In this document: positions 47,669-59,269 of the stretch, piece by piece
Layout of the letters: every line of letters starts with the position of its first letter
Position numbering within the stretch: position 1 is the stretch's first letter
NCBI GenBank assembly: GCA_008360955.1
Contig: LUCM01001998.1
Location: forward strand, 109,158-173,157
From: Fasciolopsis buskii
Taxonomy: Eukaryota; Platyhelminthes; Trematoda; Plagiorchiida; Fasciolidae
Length of the DNA: 64,000 bases
Reading direction: 5' to 3'
The notes under the pieces: generated by a model
What the model was told of the DNA's origin: nothing
The model's input: only the letters and a program-made list of their open reading frames with translations
Databases searched by the model: none
Position numbers and translations under genes: made by a program

Positions 47669-47778
47669 CTATAAGCCAGCGAACAGCGAGGAATGTTTTG
47701 CATTCCAGATTTTTTCGTACGGCACACCCCGCTAAATCACATTCAGAACTTGCTCAATATAAGAGTCACACCGTGGCT
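47669..47778 (+). CDS. Candidate internal exon, unknown protein
   Basis: The acceptor CTTTTCTTTCTCGAAG is followed by the only open phase, reading ISQRTARNVLHSRFFRTAHP and then SHSELAQYKSHTVA. A donor-like GTGAGG after GCT ends it in phase 0. It is basic and helix-prone, without a known domain. It could be an upstream exon of the gene at 51.5 kb, with an RTE copy in the intervening intron, but no connecting exon was found. Confidence 0.25.
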
Positions 47779-47819
47779 GTGAGGCTGCGGATGACGTCCT
47801 TATGTTACTGATGCAACCT

Positions 47820-48590
47820 TGGCATTCTTTTTGTGTAGAAATCAAACGTAAATGACAGAAAACTTATATAGAATTACTGGAGTTTCATTCCGATCGGTAA
47901 TTGTCTATTGTCAGATATTTCTCGAGATTTTTGACGGCACATTTTTCATGCATTAAACTAGCATCTTAATTTAGTAGTCAGGTGATTCTTGTTCATTTTC
48001 GAATGGTGAACATGTTACGACAAGAAATAAGATTTTACAAGGCTTTCTGTCTTTTGGCATCCCATTTGCCGAATAGACAAGAATGAGCTGGAGTTGCCGT
48101 AACTAAGTTCATTGAGAAGCACTATTGGCACGCGTTCCGCCTCTTAGACGGACAGGATGCACGTAACAGGGGGAGGAAGTTCAACATTCCAAAACAAAAA
48201 CTGGCCTAGAAACGCTTGTGGAAACAATTTCCTTTAAAGAGATTCGAAACTACTCTTAGCAACAATGACTGGAAGTCAGAGTGGTGTAACTGAATATCAG
48301 TGCTGAAAGTTGAACGTGTTAGCACTCAACTCAAATGTCTGAAATGTGGTCAGAAGTTAATTGTTCTTCTACCATTACCAATCGATGCCAACAAATAGTT
48401 AGAAATATTTATTCTTTCATTCCCAGTCCTCGTAGACACGGTTGACTAAGGTGGCAGCAGTAGCAGTAACGAAAATTCTAATAATAATAAAATGATTAAT
48501 GCTTTTGGTAACACTGAGGATATTGATAAAAACAGTTATTGGATCAGCAGTGTTTGTGTAGTAGATTAATTGTGTGACATGCTTCATGCA
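47820..48590. other. No gene recognised
   Basis: I see nothing supported in this stretch. Confidence 0.35.
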
Positions 48591-48599
48591 TGGAAGTGG

Positions 48600-48790
48600 T
48601 GGAAGAGGCATATCCCATAACCACTAGGACCTACTACATGGAAGGAGAATCCGACAGCCTTGAGAGTGAAACTTGAATAGGGATGGTCAGGTGTAGTAAC
48701 GAACCGGGTGACAGCGAGTTGCCGTCTACAAACAAAGTGGCCTGGAGAACGGGAGTGGAACCTCTGATTTAGTTTTGGAGTGAAAGACGT
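48600..48790 (-). mobile_element. tRNA-derived SINE (family 2)
   Basis: The minus strand shows AGAGGTTCCACTCCCG as a degraded box B region, then CCACT TTGTTTGTAGACGG, CAACTCGCTGTCACCCGG and CATGTAGTAGGTCCTAGTGG. These blocks are in the same order as at 21845-22045. Confidence 0.6.
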
Positions 48791-48929
48791 ATACTCCACT
48801 TGATCCTCCTCAATCAACAATGACACGTACCGCACAACCATGGGTAATAATTGTGACAAATCGACTACCCGTTCACCCGAGACTGCAGGGCTTCAATCTA
48901 GATTGTCCTGGGCATTAATTTTAACCCGG

Positions 48930-50640
48930 TGGCTGCCAGAATGTGGTTGAATGAGTGAGTGAGTTCATGCTCATTTCGAACGAACGGACAAACCTTCGTC
49001 ATCCTCCTTGTGTCGTTGGTAGTATCGCGTGAAGTCAAGAGACATTTTGAGGGAAATGAGTTTTCGGAAAAGGAATAAGGCGGTTTCCGTCGTTATTCAA
49101 TACGGTGGCGAAGTGTTAGCATCAAAATTAACAAAACTCCTGAGATCAATCTGGGGAAAGAAACAGATTCCTGAAGGCTGGTGTGGCTCAGTAATTTCAT
49201 CGATTTACAAGACGGGTGATAGGTCCCCACGTGAAAGTCACACAGCTCACGTGCGCTATCCTTCGCCGAAAATTGAGTATGACTAAAGGCGTATGGGTGA
49301 GAATCAAGACAGTCTCCTATCCGATCAGACTAGCATGGAATTGCTTTTCATTTTGAGATAAGTTTTAGCAAATAAGCACATGTGCACTAAATCCACGATA
49401 TCCGTCTTCGTTTATTTAAAAGCGACGTTCGACCCAGTCGGTCGTGCAATTTTGCGGCGCTGATTGAAATTGAAGTGCGTGCCACAACAATCTATTTCAC
49501 TCATCCAATCTCCGTATGCATAGAGCCGAAGCTGAATTCCTAATAGGGCGATTGTTTGATCGACTTCACCACGAGAAGTGTTGCTCGTCAGGGCTGCCTT
49601 CTTTCATCTTTCCCTTTCCGATTCGTGATTGGGATGATAACAGAGATGTGCCTATCCTTGGGCGCGAATAATGGCATTGATATGTGCTCAGACAGAAAGT
49701 TGTCTGAGTTAGAACATGCATAAGAAATTAGGCTACTGAGTGGAGAATCAAGTGTGTTTCAGGTTTTTCTGGATGGTCTGAACGATAGTGAATGTATGTT
49801 CGCCGTGCGGTTTGTAAAATGCTGTCGCAGGACTGGATTAGCGCAAAACCATACCTTTTTGTTTGAGGGGAACAACTGAATGAGGTGGTTGGATTTAGTT
49901 TTCGAGTATACGTATCCTATATGGCAGTCATATATCGGATGAAATGTCTTCATGCATACAGAAGCCTCGAATAGCATTCACCAATTTCGGGGTATTTGCT
50001 GCATCGGTGTGACATCCAGTTATCGATCAAAGGTCTAGTATACTCCCAGGCAATGAGGTTTGTATTGCTCTACTGCTCCGAAACAGAGTGGTTGAGAGCA
50101 GAAGATACGCGAAGATTGTTGGGGTTCAAAAAATGTTGATTATTTTACCTTATGTCTTCTGCTTCCTTTATTAATGAAACCTCAGTGCATATTATTTTCA
50201 GGAAGAGGGTCGCTGCCGACAGAGAACTGACAAGTGACGAATTTGACCAGCGGTGGGTGGATTTGAACTCGTGGTCTTCCGGTTGATATGTCTTTACTTG
50301 GACCGCCTGATTACCATCTTTGTATTGATAGATTATAGTGAGAGTTTCGTATGTAACTCAGAAGTTAGGTGTAATGACCTGATTCCTAGGGTCCGGTCTT
50401 TAGAATGGGCACTAAATCAGATTAGGTTAACGTAACTGGGTGGTGTTTCAATCATGCATAGGAAACAACTACTTCGTTGTACTTTATGCTTGGAGGCAGT
50501 TATTGGTTGGAAGAAGGGCAGTCGATTATATGGGTACAGAGTATGAAGTCCCTAACTAGTGGATTGGCTTGTGTAATTGCAGTCAGACTACCGAGTGGGA
50601 GTCCACCGAAACCCCTGAAATGATGCTTGAACATAGTGGG
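48930..50640 (+). mobile_element. RTE-type reverse transcriptase, dead, SINE inserted
   Basis: The plus strand gives a pre-RT block YGGEVLASKLTKLLRSIWGK with IPEGWCGSVISSIYKTGDRS at 49100-49230. A block resembling FVYLKATFDPVGRAILRR follows near 49410-49460, then GVTSSYRSKV at about 50010-50040. After an inserted SINE come the C-terminal remnants (RVSYVTQKLGV and a GRRAVDYMG-like block, 50340-50640). Stops are frequent. The catalytic box cannot be read. Confidence 0.7.
50150..50312 (-). mobile_element. SINE family 1 inserted in the RTE copy
   Basis: Reversed copy. The tail region is TTATTAATGAAACC, the body contains GAATTTGACCAGCGG in plus-strand reading, and the box B region is GGGTGGATTTGAACTCG on the plus strand. 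It separates two C-terminal blocks of the RTE reverse transcriptase. Confidence 0.7.
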
Positions 50641-50649
50641 TAACATATA

Positions 50650-51540
50650 TCAGAGTCAATGGCGATCTTGCATTCGGAACATTTTCTTCCCTGTACAACT
50701 GTTCTGCTGATTACTTTGTGGTCGTTTGCTCACTATTTCTCGTCCTTTTTTCTCTTGATTAGATGACGCTATGAGGTAGCTACCAAAACCAGAACATGTC
50801 GGTCCAAGATTATTGGTTGTAAAAACTGAACTGAACTGAGCGAGAAATTGACCTTTGACTTATTTCGTCACCAACGTTAGTGCTGTTCAGCAACGTGATA
50901 CTAACAGTAGCCATGTTCCACATTTTTTTTGTTGATTTGTGAGTCAGCTGGATATCAAGGCTTGCAAATTTTATCACAGTGGTTTGTGAAGCACAAATCG
51001 GTAATAAGAAATGATAAGGCAAACAGATTTTGAAACAAAAAGTTGGGGTACATTCTTGTAGGGTACAAGTGTCATATCTGCAGACCACTGGGTCTTTGGT
51101 TTTTCAAACTGCATTTACGAATAAGATGTTTATGATGCTTCAGATGTCGAGTAACGTTGGCTTTTCTGATTCATGAACACTCTGGCTATCGTCAGACAAA
51201 GACCGTTACGGATTTCTGATGTTGGAAAACAAAACAGAATGCCAGCTTCTGCATGTTGTCCATCTGCTGTGTATTGCCAAGTTTAATTGCAAGAGTGATG
51301 CACATGTATTTTCGCGCCTGGGGAATCTAAGATTAGCGGATTTTTATTCGGCTTATCCTTTACCCCGGTCAAAGATCAGCAACGCTGCGGCGGCAAGCAC
51401 CGTTTAGGCTAGTCGAAAAAGCCGCATGCAGAGGTCAAGGAGTAGCGCTAGACCAAATAGGCCAGCAGAAGAATCTATCAATGAGTGTTGATCACAAAAG
51501 ACCAGAAATGAACAATCCGAAACAATTCTGTCGAACTTGT
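50650..51540. other. Upstream flank of the predicted coiled-coil gene
   Basis: A very strong acceptor (CCTTTTTTCTCTTGATTAG) ends at 50761 and a GTAGCT donor follows 13 nt later, so a microexon is possible. A frame from an acceptor at 51194-51195 reads KDRYGFLMLENKTECQLLHV and stays open to 51407; it could be an exon of the next gene, but I could not fix its donor or phase. Confidence 0.3.
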
Positions 51541-51552
51541 TTTTTTCGCTAG

Positions 51553-54248
51553 GATTAGTGGGAAGTGGAGAGAGCGGCAGCGAGGTGGATTTACAACCGA
51601 AGCAGAGTAGACATCTCTTCTTCCCATCTCTCTGTTACGGAACGGACTAATCTGTCTGAACTGTTTGTATTTTAATCAGATGTACCTTTCAGGGGTTCGA
51701 GCAGACCAAACAGATACTCTGATTACTTGTCATAAGCATCAGCTGCAACCAGTGATGCCTTTCAACCAATTTATGTGCGACTTAAAGTCAGTCCTAAAGT
51801 CGTGGCCAGCGAAGCAACACCAAGTAAGAGGCTCCAAGCAAACAAACAAAAGAGTGAAAGAATCCGTGTTTTGCTAATGGTTTGTCTCTTGATAAGGTTC
51901 TAATGAATCGAGCTACAAGTCTTGAGAGATGACCAGTTCTGACCAACTTTCGGTGCATTTTCCCCGGTACATGTGAGCATGTTCTTGCCCCACCGAGTAA
52001 ATGGGTGTTTCGTTTGATCTTAGCGCCCCATCTTGGTGTAGCCAGAATGCATTTCGGTGGAGTCATGGCTGTATTGACAAACAATCAAACTGTTTGGCAT
52101 GATTAGACTTGTGGTTCATCTTACACCATTGGTTTTCCTCCCACACTGTAGTCAGAGTTCAAATCTACGGGGAAAACCGATGCTAATAAATCAAAAAATC
52201 TTGAGCTTTATGTAACAAAACTCCAGTCTGAAAACCAATACAAGATGAAGAGTACCAACGCTCGATTAATTCGGAGTCAGTGTAGGTTAGCCTAATTCGA
52301 GAACAGCATTGAAGGTTATCTAGTTTTCAAGACGAGCTTACGACGGCAGCTCTCAAAATATAAACTAGAAAGAAGACGGTAAACCCGAGATAAGATCAAC
52401 CAAAAGGTCTTGTCTTGAATTAATCCATGCATACATACAGACAAAATAAATGCATCCTCCAAAGTGCGTAATTCCTGTGATATCTGCGATCTCATTCATT
52501 CATATGATGGTTCTCACAACCGCAACGAAAAACATGAATAAAAGCCTACTGTGAGGAACTCAAATGACTTGTAAACCATTACATCGTCTTTCCTCCTTTG
52601 ACAGTCACAAGAACGCGAATTTTCGTAACATATTGCTTGTCAGTCACTACCGACACGTACTGCTAAGATTTAGCGGGGATATCTCGGACGCTAGATTTCC
52701 GAAAGTTTCCCATAATCTTTCTTTAATTTATTTTCACTTCGGTTTATGTCCAAGGACCCAGGTGACTGAGGAAGAAAGCTTGACTCACCGGTATTCCTGT
52801 GGCAATTCTTGCCGTACGCTTTGCTGTTAGAAGACTAGTGAGTGGATTTATTGCTTCACGCAAGTAACCTGTTTTCTCTTTTGGAGTCTCCCTTTTGCAT
52901 CCACGCATCGGATGTGATACGCAATCACCCTGCTAGTAATACTGAAAAATTCATCTGCTGACACCTCTTCCGTTGACCTTCGGCGTTCCGGCGACGGAGT
53001 TCGTGGATACTCCCATCTTAGCATTTCATTAGCTTTTAGCTGTTTTTCTCTAAAGTGATAATGTTCAAAAGGGATGATGTTCTTATCGCTGCGGGTTCAG
53101 ATCATGCTTCATTCAAAAGTAAGCCAAAGAATGTGTCAAGCCATGCAACAGCACTCTCACCTAAGCACCTCACGTTGCCGACAGGTCAACGGAAAATTGT
53201 TGCAGGTGTCCGCTATCAGACAGTGGTAGAATACCGACCCACCCACGTAATCAGCGATAGCGAAATGTGACATCAAGACAGTTTACCCAAATCGCATGAC
53301 ATAAAGCTCGGTAACTGTGCTTGCTTGTGTATGTAGCAAGACGTACTAGAGTTCGACGTTTACTTGGGGAAGTGCGTTTATTTTTGCGCCGTTTTATCTT
53401 GAGACTCGTGTTTGATTGCCACAGGCAACTAGATAGTTCCGGCTGAAATAAGCAGGTCGAAGCTCAACTAGGGTCGAGACAACCGATTGAATTAGCTGGC
53501 CATAGAGACCAGTTCGGTTTCAAAACAAACCTTTTCGTTGATTTATTATTCTTGAGTGAATACTGTAGGGACGCACTATCCAAGTGGTACACCGTAAGTA
53601 TGGATTTGTACAAAACAAACATTTGTAAATTTGAAGAGTTGCCCAACTGTAATCTTTGATAAGTACTCAGATAGAGGCTAAATGAAACAACTCAGTATGC
53701 GTTTTGGCTGCAGTGTATGAATCACCGCACAATATGAGGTAATAGAAATTTAGCGGATAAAAAATAATATCAATAGTGAATATTGTTTTGTGTGATATTA
53801 TAATAACAAATAAATAAATAAAAGTAGTAGGTCAGCCGGTGCTGTGGTAGAAGTTCGTGTCAGACGGTACAAAACTGTGCACTGACCTGTCAGTGGTCTG
53901 GACTTGTGGCCTGATTACTGACGCTTAGTAGATGTCCAGTCAACAATCGAAGCACTTCTTGACAATCTTTTAAGTAGTAGTGACGTAGAAGAAATCTTAA
54001 GGGCAGCTGGAAGTTCCAAGCATAGTACTCAGTCAGATATGCTATAAATGGCTGTGCAGCTTTTCCAGCAACCAGTATTTGTCTTTGAAGAGTGAAATTC
54101 TCAGTTTGAGGCTAGTCAGTACAGACAGAACTGTGATCGTTGGATTCCTCCGAGCTACACACAGGAAGCTACTAACTGTCAGATTTTAAATCAGGCAATC
54201 AAGATGAACCATTCTCCCGCTGTTTGTTTACCTTGCCTACATGAATAA
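51553..54248 (+). CDS. Predicted multi-exon gene, coiled-coil protein of unknown function
   Basis: I assembled this from splice signals. Proposed exons are 51553-51606, 51693-51823, 52152-52285, 52605-52761, 53056-53118, 53929-54031, 54069-54114 and 54165-54248 (stop TAA). Donors include CAA|GTAAGA, CAG|GTGACT and AAAA|GTAAGC. Acceptors include CTTTCCTCCTTTGACAG and TTTTCCTCCCACACTGTAG. Phases agree at every junction except between 52761 and 53056. There they agree only if a 7-nt microexon (52823-52829, followed by GTGAGT) is used. Two introns would be only 37 and 50 nt. The product has acidic and helical stretches (KNLELYVTKLQSENQYKMKS; IEALLDNLLSSSDVEEILRA; YLSLKSEILSLRLEATNCQ), suggesting coiled coil. 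The 5' end is not found. No family is recognised; the model is by eye only. Confidence 0.4.
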
Positions 54249-54702
54249 CTATTGTGACAGCTGAATAGATCGAGCTGCGAAACAGCATAAAGAGCCTGGA
54301 AGTGCGGTAGAAATGAACGTTTCCTGGGTCTTTTTCCGACTTTGTTTGTTGGGACGAAAACACTGGCTGCATTTCGTCATCACCCAACGTAGATGTCCAT
54401 TTTATTTGCAATATTCAAGGGAAAGCTATATGAAACAAGCTACATGCGTGAAATATGGAACGGGTGGTATCAAGCTGACTAAGGTTCACTTGAACGCTAT
54501 GACATCTACAAACCTGGCAAACGGACTCGGCAACCGTAGTGGATTTCTTCCTTGAAGTCAACACGTACTTCCTAGTGTTGTAAAAGGGGAATCGTTGCGC
54601 AATTACCTTCCACGGATGTCGAGTTATAACTAAGACGCTACCGGAGGTATCGATCATCTGACTCTTTGGTGCATGCCGCAACATCCATATCTAATTCTAC
54701 AG

Positions 54703-54813
54703 GGCGGTGGAGCATTTCGAGTGAGATGCACTGTACATATGAATGAGGTTGATGTCTCCGTCCTAGAAGCGATTCCAACTGCTGGAGCATTAGTTAGGTT
54801 CGAAATCACGTGA
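54703..54813 (+). CDS. Candidate exon, unknown protein
   Basis: A good acceptor (CATATCTAATTCTACAG) is followed by a phase-0 frame GGGAFRVRCTVHMNEVDVSV and LEAIPTAGALVRFEIT, then TGA. It is on the same strand as, and 0.45 kb beyond, the predicted coiled-coil gene. It may be an alternative last exon, part of a following gene, or chance. Confidence 0.25.
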   Translation, partial: GGGAFRVRCTVHMNEVDVSVLEAIPTAGALVRFEIT

Positions 54814-54819
54814 TTACTT

Positions 54820-57800
54820 GCCTGTGTTCAACACCTGTCTCAAGCAGACAAGCCGAAATTTCACCAGTTCGCAAGTGCACATCAGGGTTTTGGTTCACAC
54901 AAAGATTGTTGACGAAATGGGTCAAAGGTCACAATGTCTCGTTACGTAGCATGACACCACAAACGTCACACCCACGAAGGGTAACGGAGGTGAGATCGTT
55001 TATCCGAAAAAAACAAGAATGAAAATGTTCAGATAGTCAGTTACATTCTGACAGTCATCCGGTTAGAACTAATGCCCAGGACAATTTATCTTGAAAAAGA
55101 CAAGAAGATAAAAAAGATAAAAATGATGTTGAGATCCCGCAGCCGTGGGCAGACAAGTAGTCGATTTGTGGCGATTACCACCGATTATTCTGCAGTACGG
55201 GTGCATCACTATTGTTCAGCTTCTTTTTTACGAACTTTTCTGCCCAACGATTAAAGTCGACAGCCTTCAAAATTTTCGGCACTGATTTATGCAGTATTTG
55301 AAAATTAGCACTCATTTTCTGTACAATTTCATCTCCAAAATCTGACGCTTATCGGTATACGTCTTCTAAAACAATACCCTTCAACGCTGGTTCTGCAGTC
55401 CTGGTAATTTCCTGCTTGTCGAACCTCTGACCTCTCGAAACTTCTTCACATGACTGCGTTCTCATATCCTGGAGAAAGACGGATAGTTTACGGGTTTAAC
55501 AGTGATCAACCTGGACGTGGTTGTGATATTTTTCACTTTTGTTGCACAGCTACGAGATTCCCAAACTTTCTTCTGGTTCAAATTTTAGCCACGTTCTTTG
55601 TCATTTATCTTATGCCGAGTGAACCAGATCCAATTACTTCTATCACACCATTTAAAATAAACTAAACTGAAATAGGAGCTCGAGATCCAGTCACGTGTGC
55701 GTATGTGTATGTGTGTACGTGTGTGAGTTAGAAAAAGTAACAAGGGCGGAACGAAAAAATAACAGTTTCGTGAGACCTTATCTCCGTTTACATTTATCAT
55801 CAACTTCGCCATGTGCAAGCGACTCAGTTGAAAGCTAATAGAAATCTAAAATCGGTGCTTTACCTAACTGTGGCATCAACCTGAGCAACATTACAGTGTG
55901 ACGATTAATTCATTTTTGCAATTTAATCCTAAAGCTGAATTAATTGATACAAGTGCCTATTGAAAATGTCGGTCTTGGTCACTTACACAATGATTTTCCA
56001 AGCTAACTACGAGATCAACTGATCGGAGTTTTCGATCCACACCAATCGGTTGGTGGATGGAATGTGCATGGCCAGCACTTGCTTGACCGACAACCATTGA
56101 CTTTCCCAACTGGACCAATCAAATCAAGACTACGCACCCACCACTTCAGAATCAACACTACAAGAAATATTCATTGTGCCTTTCGATGTGTGACATGGGT
56201 ATCGCGTTGTTACCGTAACGAAATGATGCCAATTCCCTTAACATAGGAAAACGATTAAGGGTATTCGTATACCCCAGTCAAATTTTGTTACCGCCCAAAA
56301 GTATTAAGTGAATCAAACCAGTGGGATTTCTTCTCTTCATGCAAACGATAAAGTTAATTGCCGATTCGCCTAGACTGATCACTCGCCAGTCAGTAAACAT
56401 CACAGACAAGCTCTCTGTTCCTACCTACCCTCTATTGGTCTGACTAGAAAAGTGTGAATTACGGCACACTTTAATCAATATCAAAGTCGATACATATTGC
56501 CTCTTTTTGCACATTATTATTACGTTTGGACAAAGTGTCCCTCATACGATTTTGTTGGAAACGCAAATTTGTAGTCCATTCTTTAACGGCGATTTTCCTG
56601 ATGATCTCAGGCCTATCCTTTCGGTCTAGCGCTCCGATTGGTGAGGCCTGTGGCAGATTCGCCAGTGTTAGAGCTTAATGCGTAATGGTGAAAATATTTA
56701 ATTTCCACCGGAATTTTGCTAAAGCACAGTTGTCTGAGTAGGTACATCTCCTTCGGCTGCGGAAAATATCAGCTGGGTGAGATTGCGGAAAATAGGCGTC
56801 TAATCAATCTCCATAGAGTTGCAAACAACCCAATCACAGACTGTCACTTAAATGGTCTTTGCTAATTACATCCAAATGTCGATACCAACCCTCGAAACGT
56901 GAAACAGTCATACTCAAGTCAAGCCCGAATGCCATTCTTTCTCAGTCGTTTTTAACTTGGTTGTCAAAACAACCGTCAATTTCAATGGTTTGTCAAACCA
57001 CACTTTTTTAATTGGAAACACAACTAGGATTCACTACACCAAAAACGACTTTATGGTTGTCGTACTGCCGATAGATTGAGTGCTTCTCCGAAATTACTTT
57101 CGACTGAGTTATGCGCTTAATGAACTGACTAGAACTAAACAAAACGGTGATAAGGATTCTAGCTACGTTTCAAATCTGAGCAGATATCTACCAACTTTTC
57201 ACTTATTCGTCTTACCTTTGACCATTTTCTATATAGAACTAGTTAGTTCAAGTCATGTTCGATCAATTTGAAGTAGGTGGAGATTTTATTATCAGAAGGC
57301 TATCTCCGTGAAAGTGGTGGCTGCAGTGAAAATGCCTAAAACACCTTCTTACCTAAGCCGAATTGAATCAAACTACTCACCAAAAAATTGTTCCAAATGT
57401 ACGGAGTCTCCGATTTTATCGGGATTCTAACTCAGGCGTGGACGAAACCCACGTATTTGTATCTGTTGTGCTTTGTAGGCCAAGCTACAAGGCCAAGTCG
57501 ATAGGCCTTTGGAAATCTAACTCAGATACTGGCTAGGCATCCAAATTACGCAAGTACCTGACATCTGTCGCAATGAAATTCTTTCAATTAGACTGGCCCA
57601 GTTTAACCTCTTTGTGGTTCAAACATTATCTGATGAGTGGTATTCGCTGATATGACTATCGTTTGAATTTGTCTTCTAGATTCCGCGAATGGTACGCTAA
57701 GCATTGGCCTTGTGAAATTTAGGGTGTCGCCCACGAGTGAATTTGAATTTCGCCGAGGTCGAAGAATTTCCGCTTTTGGATCATTTCGAAATCAGTAAAA

Positions 57801-57900
57801 TCTGCCAAACCGGATTTCGGAACAGTTTTAGTCATGTGACGTGATTTCTCTGCGGCATTCCGATTGCGAAATTATCTTAATGTGTACAGCGTTCAGTTGA
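54820..57900. other. No gene firmly recognised
   Basis: A 71-codon plus frame at 55450-55665 (MTAFSYPGERRIVYGFNSDQ and on, with a hydrophobic FPNFLLVQILATFFVIYL) is natural-looking but unsupported. Two small frames near 56064 and 57080 are unassigned. Confidence 0.3.
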
Positions 57901-57906
57901 TGAATC

Positions 57907-58266
57907 CTACGAGAAAATACCCGTGAAATCTCGCACCGTAGTTTTCTTTTTGATGGGCCAGGTTAGCACAATACCGGGAGGATAAGAGATAATCAAACGC
58001 TTATTATGGTGTGGGAAGCTTCCGGGAGATTGACACAAAAACTGAACACGGTGTGAAGTGAAAATCGGCAGTTCGTGCGTGCTGGAAGAACTGGAAGCAA
58101 AAAAAACAACTGCAGATGATGGACGGTAATTTGCGGTCACTTCGGAATTCATGTGCGTGAGATCAGCCAGTTCAATCAACAGATCCATTCTGAAGTAATT
58201 ATCTATCTTTGAGTGCAATTTCTGAACTCTATTCTCCGTGGCCTCATGGCTCACCTGGTAGAGCAC
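57907..58266 (-). CDS. Weak candidate reading frame downstream of the minus ORF
   Basis: A 119-codon minus-strand frame starts inside a tRNA-like sequence and reads ENRVQKLHSKIDNYFRMDLL and then a serine-rich part. It follows the minus-strand frame at 58338-58736 and could be its next exon. An acceptor-like CTTTTAG near 58323 and a donor-like CAG|GTGAGC at about 58252 lie between them. Unrecognised, and possibly chance. Confidence 0.2.
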   Translation of the reverse strand: MLYQVSHEATENRVQKLHSKIDNYFRMDLLIELADLTHMNSEVTANYRPSSAVVFFASSSSSTHELPIFTSHRVQFLCQSPGSFPHHNKRLIISYPPGIVLTWPIKKKTTVRDFTGIFS

Positions 58267-58323
58267 ACGCGGTACTGATGCGTAGATTACATCCGTGCAT
58301 TGTTCGAATTCCGTCCAGGTCTA
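58240..58323 (+). ncRNA. tRNA-like sequence, probably a pseudo-tRNA or SINE head
   Basis: The plus strand has a box A-like TGGCTCACCTGGTAGAGC forming a GCTC/GAGC D stem. An ACGCG/TGCGT-type anticodon stem encloses the 7-nt loop GTACTGA, and a box B-like TGTTCGAATTCC follows. The acceptor stem pairs at about five of seven positions (GGCCTCA with CCAGGTC), but the T stem is poor. This looks degraded rather than functional. Confidence 0.4.
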
Positions 58324-58337
58324 AAAGTTTTCACAGT

Positions 58338-58736
58338 TCAGTCGACGGTGCATTTGCCGAAATCTGCCAACCAAACGTCCTGTCTATTCTTATTTGGTAG
58401 CAGCTTCGGCTGGGTGTAGTAAATTCCTGTATTCTGTTTTGAGCCGTCAACCGAAACAAGCTGGTCATTTCTTTCCACCTCAGCGTCATTATAAAACGCA
58501 TAGTTTCTTTTACATTGGTCACAGTCAACTGCAGTATGTCTGATACAGTTATCAGTCATATAACTCGGTTCGTATGTTGAACCTCGTGATCGATCGATTC
58601 GCGCTGAAGTTTGTACTTTTATTTGTAGCTCGTGATGGTCATACGCGTTATTGCCACATCCTTGTTCCGGAATACGCTTTGGACTTTCCGTTGGAGTCCA
58701 GTGGGCGGTTGTGCTTAATTCAAATTGGGCGGCACG
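58338..58736 (-). CDS. Candidate exon or gene fragment, unknown charged protein
   Basis: A 132-codon uninterrupted minus-strand frame. It reads TESPKRIPEQGCGNNAYDHH, then a middle part with its only in-frame ATG (at 58559), CIRHTAVDCDQCKRNYAFYN and ends KNRQDVWLADFGKCTVD before TGA. The composition is rich in Asp, Asn, Gln and Lys, unlike typical shadow frames. A CXXC pair is visible but no known domain. Just upstream a minus-strand AAA|GTAAGT donor (about 58801) ends a short basic frame whose phase would join an acceptor near 58708. Frames of this length also arise by chance a few times per window, so support is moderate. A plus-strand frame over the same DNA (58574-58756) with a good acceptor is the competing reading. 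Confidence 0.35.
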   Translation of the reverse strand, partial: RAAQFELSTTAHWTPTESPKRIPEQGCGNNAYDHHELQIKVQTSARIDRSRGSTYEPSYMTDNCIRHTAVDCDQCKRNYAFYNDAEVERNDQLVSVDGSKQNTGIYYTQPKLLPNKNRQDVWLADFGKCTVD

Positions 58737-58986
58737 TTACTTTCATTATCATCTAAGCTACACAAAATATGACGATTAGGCAGTCCGAACAAAAAGACTT
58801 ACTTTGCATTCTCTGGGTAAACAAGGATTATTTTGAACGGACGAGCTTTGCGCTTCCTTTGTTATGCTTCAACAGATTACTTTTGAGTTTATGGGTAACT
58901 TACGTTCCATTGTTTCGTAAAACATCCCTTGTTACCAATGTTTAGATACAAAATATTAAGCCACTTTTCCTGAACAGACGAAACTA

Positions 58987-59262
58987 ATGCAACACAAGAT
59001 ACCAACGTATAAAATAAACGGCCTTATTCATCTACAATTCTTCTTTCTGATTTGGATTGTTGTTGAAGCCGTGAAAACGGGGGCTAGTGCCGAACGATAT
59101 CGCTTCGCAGATGTTCCTTCTCACGCTTACAATCCGAAAACCGGATCATCAAAACCGATAACTGTCAAACTTTACACCTGTGAACCATCGAGGCGGAACC
59201 TGTTTGCTGCACAGTGTACACAAAGTGCCCTCTGCAAAAACAATGAATATTTTGTTCGTTAA
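58987..59262 (+). CDS. Candidate small secreted protein
   Basis: The 91-codon frame has a lysine-containing start, a hydrophobic core LIHLQFFFLIWIVVEAV and a small-residue site (TGASA) that fits signal-peptidase cleavage near residue 35. The mature part is about 56 residues with three cysteines (YTCEP, AAQCT, ALCKN). I start at the ATG at 58987. An acceptor-like GTTGTTGAAG inside the hydrophobic region offers an alternative in which only the second half is an exon. No family is recognised. Confidence 0.3.
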   Translation: MQHKIPTYKINGLIHLQFFFLIWIVVEAVKTGASAERYRFADVPSHAYNPKTGSSKPITVKLYTCEPSRRNLFAAQCTQSALCKNNEYFVR

Positions 59263-59269
59263 TCGAACC

